Assembly: GCA_963764195.1 (NCBI GenBank)
Contig: CAVXRG010000010.1
Span: 558,001 to 622,000 of the forward strand
DNA length: 64,000 nt
Reading direction: 5' to 3'
Source of the DNA: JBDSSS01 sp963764195
Lineage (GTDB): Bacteria; Actinomycetota; Actinomycetes; Actinomycetales; Dermatophilaceae
The notes under the pieces were generated by a model, which was not told the DNA's origin, did not search any database, and worked only from the letters and a program-made list of their open reading frames with translations. Below, piece by piece: positions 59,599 through 64,000 of this stretch. Within the stretch, counting starts at the first letter, position 1, and every line of letters begins with the position of its first letter. The position numbers and the translations under genes were made by a program.

Positions 59599-59847
59599 AT
59601 GGCTCAGTCCGAGCAGGAGATCCTCGAGGGTCTCGCGGAGATCGTCAACGAGGAGACCGGCCTCGACACCGGCGACGTGGAGATGGACAAGTCCTTCACG
59701 GAGGACCTCGACATCGACTCCCTCTCGATGATGACGATCGTCGTCAACGCGGAGGAGAAGTTCGGCGTGCGCATTCCCGACGACGAGGTCAAGAACCTCA
59801 AGACGGTTCGCGACGCAGTGACCTTCATCCACAACGCCCAGGCCTGA
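59599..59847 (+). CDS. acpP: Acyl carrier protein
   Basis: An 82-residue acidic four-helix carrier protein. Phosphopantetheine attaches to Ser41 in DIDSLS. Helix II follows (MMTIVVNAEEKFGVRIPDDEV). AAGGAG precedes the ATG. A hairpin after its stop (59863-59898) may set its higher expression compared with fabF. Confidence 0.97.
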   Translation: MAQSEQEILEGLAEIVNEETGLDTGDVEMDKSFTEDLDIDSLSMMTIVVNAEEKFGVRIPDDEVKNLKTVRDAVTFIHNAQA

Positions 59848-59862
59848 CGGCCCCGTCGTCCT

Positions 59863-59898
59863 GTGACCGGCGCCCGGCCAGCGCCGGGTGCCGGTCAC
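59863..59898 (+). terminator. 16-bp hairpin between acpP and fabF
   Basis: GTGACCGGCGCCCGGC (59863-59878), 4-base loop, complement at 59883-59898 with one G-U pair. No T tract; probably partial termination or mRNA stabilisation within the operon. A GTATGCCG-type element lies at about 59915. Confidence 0.6.
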
Positions 59899-60042
59899 CC
59901 GGGACGACCCCCAGCGGCATACGCACCGCGCTGACGCGTCACCTGCGACACCGATCGGACCCGCACGAAGCGGACCACACCCGGCGCGACCCGAACCGCA
60001 ACGACCCACCACCACGCTTACGACCCTGAGGAGCACGTCACC

Positions 60043-61293
60043 ATGACGTCCATTCGCGACCGCCGTGTCGTCGTCACCGGTCTCGGTGCCACGACTCCCG
60101 TCGGAGGCACCGTCCCCGAGACGTGGGAGGCCATCCTCGCCGGGCGCTCGGGCGCCCGACCGATGGAGTACGACTGGGTCGCCAAGTACGAGCTGCCCGT
60201 CACCTTCGCCGCGACGATCAAGACCCCGCCCGGTGAGGTGCTCACCAAGGTGGAGACCCGCCGCCTCGACCCGTCGAGCCAGTACGCGCTCATCGCGTCA
60301 CGTGAGGCGTGGGCCGACGCAGGGGCGCCCGAGGTCGACCCGGAACGCATCGGCGTCGTCATCGGCTCCGGCATCGGCGGCGTGTGGACCCTCCTCGACC
60401 AGTGGGACAACCTGCGCGAGAAAGGGCCTCGGCGCGTCTACCCGCTCGCGGTCCCGATGCTCATGCCGAACGGGCCGGCCGCTGCGGTGTCACTCGACAT
60501 CGGCGCCCGGGCGGGCGCCCACACCCCCGTCAGCGCGTGCGCCTCCGGAGCCGAGGGGATGGGCTACGCCATCGACATGATCCGCACCGGCCGGGCCGAC
60601 ATCGTCATCGCGGGCGGCACCGAGGCGGCCGTGCACGCGCTCCCGATCGCCGGATTCGCCGCGATGCAGGCGCTCTCGACCCGCAACGACGAGCCTGAGA
60701 AGGCTTCCCGTCCCTACGACACGGGCCGTGACGGCTTCGTCCTCGGTGAGGGCTCCGCGGTGATCGTCCTCGAGTCCGAGGAGCACGCGAAAGCTCGCGG
60801 TGCCCGCATCTACGCCGAGCTCGCGAGCGTCGGCATGTCGGCCGACGCCCACCACATCACCGCTCCCGAGCCGAACGGGTCGGGAGCGTCGAGGGCCATG
60901 CGCTCGGCCGTGGAGCGTGCGGACCTCGCGCTGTCCGACATCATCCACATCAACGCGCACGCGACGTCGACCCCGGTCGGCGACGTGGCCGAGTACAACG
61001 CGATCAAGCGAGCCTTCGGTGACCACACCGACAACATCGCGATCACCGCGACGAAGTCGATGACCGGCCACCTGCTCGGCGCCGCCGGGGCGCTCGAGGC
61101 GGTCTTCTCGATCCTGTCGGTCTACCACCGCGTGGTGCCCGCGACGATCAACCTCGACGACCAGGACCCGGCGATCCCGCTCGACGTCGTCACGGGCGAG
61201 AACCTGGCCCTGCCCGACGGCGACATCGCCGTGCTGAACAACTCCTTCGGCTTCGGCGGGCACAATGTGGCGCTCGCGATCCGGAGCATCTGA
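60043..61293 (+). CDS. fabF: 3-oxoacyl-ACP synthase II (KAS II)
   Basis: A 416-residue elongating ketosynthase. Catalytic Cys166 is in VSACASGAEG; the two His are in INAHATSTPVGD (about 303) and KSMTGHLLGAAGALEA (about 340). GAGGAG lies before ATG 60043. Last gene of the FAS operon; the 139 bases after it hold a 20-bp repeat pair and nothing else evident. Confidence 0.97.
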   Translation: MTSIRDRRVVVTGLGATTPVGGTVPETWEAILAGRSGARPMEYDWVAKYELPVTFAATIKTPPGEVLTKVETRRLDPSSQYALIASREAWADAGAPEVDPERIGVVIGSGIGGVWTLLDQWDNLREKGPRRVYPLAVPMLMPNGPAAAVSLDIGARAGAHTPVSACASGAEGMGYAIDMIRTGRADIVIAGGTEAAVHALPIAGFAAMQALSTRNDEPEKASRPYDTGRDGFVLGEGSAVIVLESEEHAKARGARIYAELASVGMSADAHHITAPEPNGSGASRAMRSAVERADLALSDIIHINAHATSTPVGDVAEYNAIKRAFGDHTDNIAITATKSMTGHLLGAAGALEAVFSILSVYHRVVPATINLDDQDPAIPLDVVTGENLALPDGDIAVLNNSFGFGGHNVALAIRSI

Positions 61294-61320
61294 CAACCGA
61301 ACGACGACCAGCGACCTACC

Positions 61321-61360
61321 GACCGCTCGAGCAAGCGACTGACCGTTCGAGCAAGCGACC
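61321..61360. repeat. 20-bp tandem duplication
   Basis: GACCGCTCGAGCAAGCGACT and GACCGTTCGAGCAAGCGACC are adjacent, differing at two bases, in the fabF-HNH gap. Confidence 0.9.
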
Positions 61361-61432
61361 GACCGGCCAACCGAACATCTGGCTGACTGGCTGGCTGGCG
61401 CCTCCGACCCGATCGACCGTCCCGGTGCCGAG

Positions 61433-62992
61433 CTAACCGGTCCGGGCACGCTCAGACATGATTCGTGGGCGCTCGAGCGACCGGTCTCGTGGAGGGGCGT
61501 CGCCGTCATCGCCCGCGGATGCGTCCGAGGTCGTGCCGCGGTGGTGACCGAAGTGGGTGTGCCACTGCTGCCAGGTGTGCCACGTGACTGCGGCCGGGGT
61601 GATGGTGGCGGTGAGGTGGCGTTGGTGGACGTGGGAGTGGTGGCGTCGGCAGAGCAGTGCGAGGTTGCTCAGGGCGGTGACGCCGCCGTCCGCCCAGTGG
61701 GTCACGTGGTGGGCGTCGGTCCAGGTCGCGGGGGCGGTGCAGCCGGGGAAGGTGCAGCCGCGGTCGCGCAGCCACAGTGCGGTGCGGATCGCCGGGGTCA
61801 CCAACCGACGAGACCGGCCGACGTCCAGTGGCTGGCTCTCAGATCCGAGCACGACGGGGATGATCTCTGCGTCGCAGGCGAGGCGGCGCGCGGTCGCGGG
61901 TGAGAGGACTTCCCCTGACTGGCAGACCCCGCCTGCCGTGGCACGCCCTCCTGCGCGGCCGGCCTTCGTTCCGCCGCTGCCGCCCGAGCTGGCGCCCAGG
62001 CCGCACAAGGCGTCCTGGAGGGCCTTGTGGTCGATGGTGACGACGATCTTGGCCTTGTCGGTGGTCGGGGCGGCGCCGGGCGCGGAGACGCCGCGGGCCA
62101 CGATCTCGACCAGGGCGTCGGCGCGGCGTTGGTGCGCGGGGCGCGGGTCGGGCTCGATGAGGTGGCCGTGCTGGTCAGTGAGCGGGGCGGGGGCGGCGAG
62201 CGGGTCGATGGCCGAGCGCAGGACCGCGGCGCCTTCGGGGTCGAGCACGCCGGTGAGGTTGACCATGCCCGTGTGGTTGGGTCGGGAGAACCACAGCCCG
62301 CGGGCGCTGGCCCGCGCCGCGTCGAGCCGGTCCAGGTCCTTCGGCGGGGTGAGCTGGTCGGCCTCGAGGCGACACGCCCGGGCCAGCTCCTCCGGGCGCA
62401 GCGACCGGGCTCGCGCGAGGAGCCGGTCCACGGCCTGCTCGAGGTCGGCCGGGTCCGCGACCTTCGCCAGCCGGGCGTGCAGCTCGATGACCTGGGCCGC
62501 CTTGCCCACGGTGACCTTCTCCTCGGCGAGGTCCTCACCCAGACCCCGCCAGCAGGTCGCGGTGAGCGCCGCCGCGGTGACGACGATGGCTCGGGCAGCG
62601 GCCGCGGTCAGCGTCGGGTCCAGCGACCGCAGCCAGTCGACCCGCGACAACCCGCCCGGGGAGGGCACGCCGCGCGACTCGAGCTCGGTCACGACCCGCA
62701 GGAGCATCGCTTCCTTGGCCTGCTGGAGCGCTCCGAGCCGGTCGACGGCCTCGATCAGGTCGTCCTCGGCGCAGCAGGACAAGGGCGCCCGCCAGGCCTC
62801 GATGACCTGGGTCAGGAACGACACGGTCGGAGCCAGCCGGGCATCGGGGTTCTCCCCCTCACTCACCTGCTCACACCCCTGCTCACCGGCCCGCTCACCG
62901 GCCCGCTCACCGGCTCCCGTGGCGTGCTGGCGTGACTCGAGATCGGCAAGCCGCTGCCGAAGCTCCTCGATCACCGCACCCCTGCTGGCCAT
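61433..62992 (-). CDS. DUF222/HNH endonuclease-domain protein
   Basis: A 519-residue member of the large actinobacterial DUF222-HNH family. DUF222 spans about residues 80-300 and the C-terminal HNH is GCTFPGCTAPATWTDAHHVTHW followed by LCRRHHSHVH, with its zinc-binding Cys and catalytic His residues. Residues about 26-37 are an AGER repeat from a 12-bp DNA repeat. Function is unknown; these proteins are multicopy in many genomes but not evidently mobile. ATG 62992 is preceded by a -10 box (TAGTGT, six bases), so leaderless. Confidence 0.92.
   Translation of the reverse strand: MASRGAVIEELRQRLADLESRQHATGAGERAGERAGEQGCEQVSEGENPDARLAPTVSFLTQVIEAWRAPLSCCAEDDLIEAVDRLGALQQAKEAMLLRVVTELESRGVPSPGGLSRVDWLRSLDPTLTAAAARAIVVTAAALTATCWRGLGEDLAEEKVTVGKAAQVIELHARLAKVADPADLEQAVDRLLARARSLRPEELARACRLEADQLTPPKDLDRLDAARASARGLWFSRPNHTGMVNLTGVLDPEGAAVLRSAIDPLAAPAPLTDQHGHLIEPDPRPAHQRRADALVEIVARGVSAPGAAPTTDKAKIVVTIDHKALQDALCGLGASSGGSGGTKAGRAGGRATAGGVCQSGEVLSPATARRLACDAEIIPVVLGSESQPLDVGRSRRLVTPAIRTALWLRDRGCTFPGCTAPATWTDAHHVTHWADGGVTALSNLALLCRRHHSHVHQRHLTATITPAAVTWHTWQQWHTHFGHHRGTTSDASAGDDGDAPPRDRSLERPRIMSERARTG
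62881..62916. repeat. 12-bp tandem repeat in the HNH gene, 3 copies
   Basis: GCTCACCGGCCC at 62881 and 62893, and GCTCACCGGCTC at 62905. In frame, so it lengthens the encoded GERA repeat. Confidence 0.9.
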
Positions 62993-62998
62993 GCAACA

Positions 62999-63004
62999 AC
63001 ACTA
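62999..63004 (-). promoter_or_regulatory. -10 box of leaderless DUF222/HNH gene
   Basis: On the minus strand TAGTGT lies six bases before ATG 62992. Confidence 0.55.
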
Positions 63005-63047
63005 CGAGCGACCACCGACACTCCCCCCTCACTGGGGAGCGGCCGGC

Positions 63048-64000
63048 TCACGCCAAGAGCGGGTTCGCCACCTCGAGCCGGTCGTGCTCGACGAGCCACC
63101 GCACCGACTCCAGCACGGCCATGTCGGGCTGGTACCGCGGCGCGTAGCCGAGGGCCGCCCGCGCCTTGTCGATGGAGACGTAATGGCTGCGGCTCAGGTG
63201 CTCCCAGCTGCAGTCGGCATGCTCGTCGGTGGTGCCGGCGCGGAACTCATCCCATGACACCGGCCGCAGCTCGACGTCCTGGCCGAACCACGAAGCCGCC
63301 TCGTGCAGGTAGCCGCGCACGGTGAGGGCCGACGGGGCGACGACGTCGAAGTCCTCGCCCGCCGCCGCATCACGGTGCGTGACTGCCGCCTCGAACGCCT
63401 GGGCGACGTCGCCGGCGTGCACGTGGTGCATCAGCTCGGCCCCGATGCCGGGGACCTCGATCGTCCCCCCGGCCGAGACCTTCCGCCAGACGGAGGGGTC
63501 CACGTTGCCGAGCGGACCGATGGGCTCCCACCCCGGACCCACGATGTGGCCGGGGTGCAGCGAGGTGGTGACGAGACCGCCGCCCCGCGTCTCTTCCTGC
63601 AGCAACTGGGCGATCGCGGTCTTCGCAATGCCGTACTCCCCTACCGGCGGTGACCCATTGGCCTCGGTCACCGGAAGCCGCAGGCTCGGGCCGTGGCGCC
63701 AGATGGAACCGCAGTGCACGAGATGGCCGGTATGACCGCGGAGCCCCTCGACGAGCGCGGTGGCTGACTCGGGTGTGAAGCAGACGAGATCGATGACGGC
63801 GTCGGCCCCGAGATCGGCGATGCGACGCGCAAACGTCCCCGCCCGGTCCTCGGCTTCACGATCAGCCGTGACCTCCCGGACCTCGTCGAGGATCGGGTCC
63901 TCGACATAGCTGGACCGTTGCCCCCGGCTGACGCTGACCACCTCGTGCCCGGCCCGGACCAGACGGGGGACGAGAAAGCTGCCGATGTGCCCTGTTCCTC
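63048..64000 (-). CDS. NAD-dependent epimerase/dehydratase, 5' end beyond window
   Basis: An extended-SDR protein; 316 residues are visible. The frame continues upstream into GTGHIGSFLVPRLVRAGHEVVSVSRG, the Gly-rich NAD motif, so the true start lies just right of base 64000. The catalytic Tyr-x3-Lys is in EYGIAKTAI; other pieces are LHPGHIVGPGW and a C-terminal KARAALGYAPRYQPDMAVLESVRWL, as in nucleotide-sugar epimerases. Substrate unknown. Ends 55 bases before the DUF222/HNH start. Confidence 0.88.
   Translation of the reverse strand, partial: GTGHIGSFLVPRLVRAGHEVVSVSRGQRSSYVEDPILDEVREVTADREAEDRAGTFARRIADLGADAVIDLVCFTPESATALVEGLRGHTGHLVHCGSIWRHGPSLRLPVTEANGSPPVGEYGIAKTAIAQLLQEETRGGGLVTTSLHPGHIVGPGWEPIGPLGNVDPSVWRKVSAGGTIEVPGIGAELMHHVHAGDVAQAFEAAVTHRDAAAGEDFDVVAPSALTVRGYLHEAASWFGQDVELRPVSWDEFRAGTTDEHADCSWEHLSRSHYVSIDKARAALGYAPRYQPDMAVLESVRWLVEHDRLEVANPLLA

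Noticed and set aside
61433..62992. DUF222/HNH protein considered as a homing endonuclease or mobile element
   Set aside because: No intron, intein, terminal repeats or integrase nearby; the family is dispersed in actinobacterial chromosomes.

Overview
The window is chromosomal DNA of a very GC-rich actinobacterium. The evidence is strong G/C bias at third codon positions, a glnE/glnA2 pair, polyphosphate glucokinase, a DUF3052-aceE block and a fasR-fabD-fabH-acpP-fabF operon. Gene content and order fit Micrococcales, perhaps Intrasporangiaceae; this placement is inferred. No prophage, insertion sequence, CRISPR array or plasmid module was seen. The window is almost wholly ordinary core genome; the interest lies in fusions, start sites, operators and repeats.

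Layout. 1-1.4 kb: ornithine cyclodeaminase (cut by the left edge), a divergent Lrp/AsnC regulator and a small monooxygenase. 1.5-6.4 kb: a TatA/B-like protein, then a leftward set of an FAD oxidoreductase, an SDR-SRPBCC fusion and a Gfo/Idh/MocA dehydrogenase. 6.5-11.1 kb: lipB, an ABC exporter pair, lipA and a DUF4191 membrane protein (lipoate synthesis). 11.2-13.4 kb: an RDD protein and glnA1 behind a canonical GlnR site. 13.6-18.4 kb: DUF2202 protein, a two-component system, DUF302 protein and an MFS pump. 18.6-28.1 kb: a secreted peptidoglycan-binding protein, MFS transporter, glnE, glnA2 and a secreted M6 metalloprotease. 28.3-31.2 kb: panB, a small conserved gene, map and ppgK.

31.3-39 kb: MBL hydrolase, aldo/keto reductase, CDP-alcohol phosphotransferase, an MMPL pump with divergent TetR, an OhrR-like regulator, an NTF2-like protein and arr (rifamycin ADP-ribosyltransferase). 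39.07-39.47 kb: RNase P RNA. 39.5-46.8 kb: spermidine synthase-like protein, prfC, an RNB nuclease, yaaA, an SLC13-type permease and metZ. 46.8-49.5 kb: tRNA-Val, Nif3, C4 zinc ribbon protein and RNase H, a tightly overlapping unit. 49.6-55.7 kb: AhpE peroxiredoxin, DUF3052 protein, aceE, argG with an ArgR box, and an SRPBCC protein. 55.9-61.3 kb: the type II fatty acid synthase operon with its PucR-type regulator. 61.4-64 kb: a DUF222/HNH protein and a sugar epimerase-like gene cut by the right edge.

Working together: lipB and lipA make the lipoyl cofactor of complexes such as the one built on aceE; aceE supplies acetyl-CoA to the FAS II operon; glnE controls GlnA1 by adenylylation while GlnR controls its transcription. 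Nine genes appear to be leaderless (TANNNT-type -10 box 6-7 nt before the start codon). The octamer GTATGCCG/CGGCATAC occurs about 35 times, far above expectation, and often caps intergenic palindromes.
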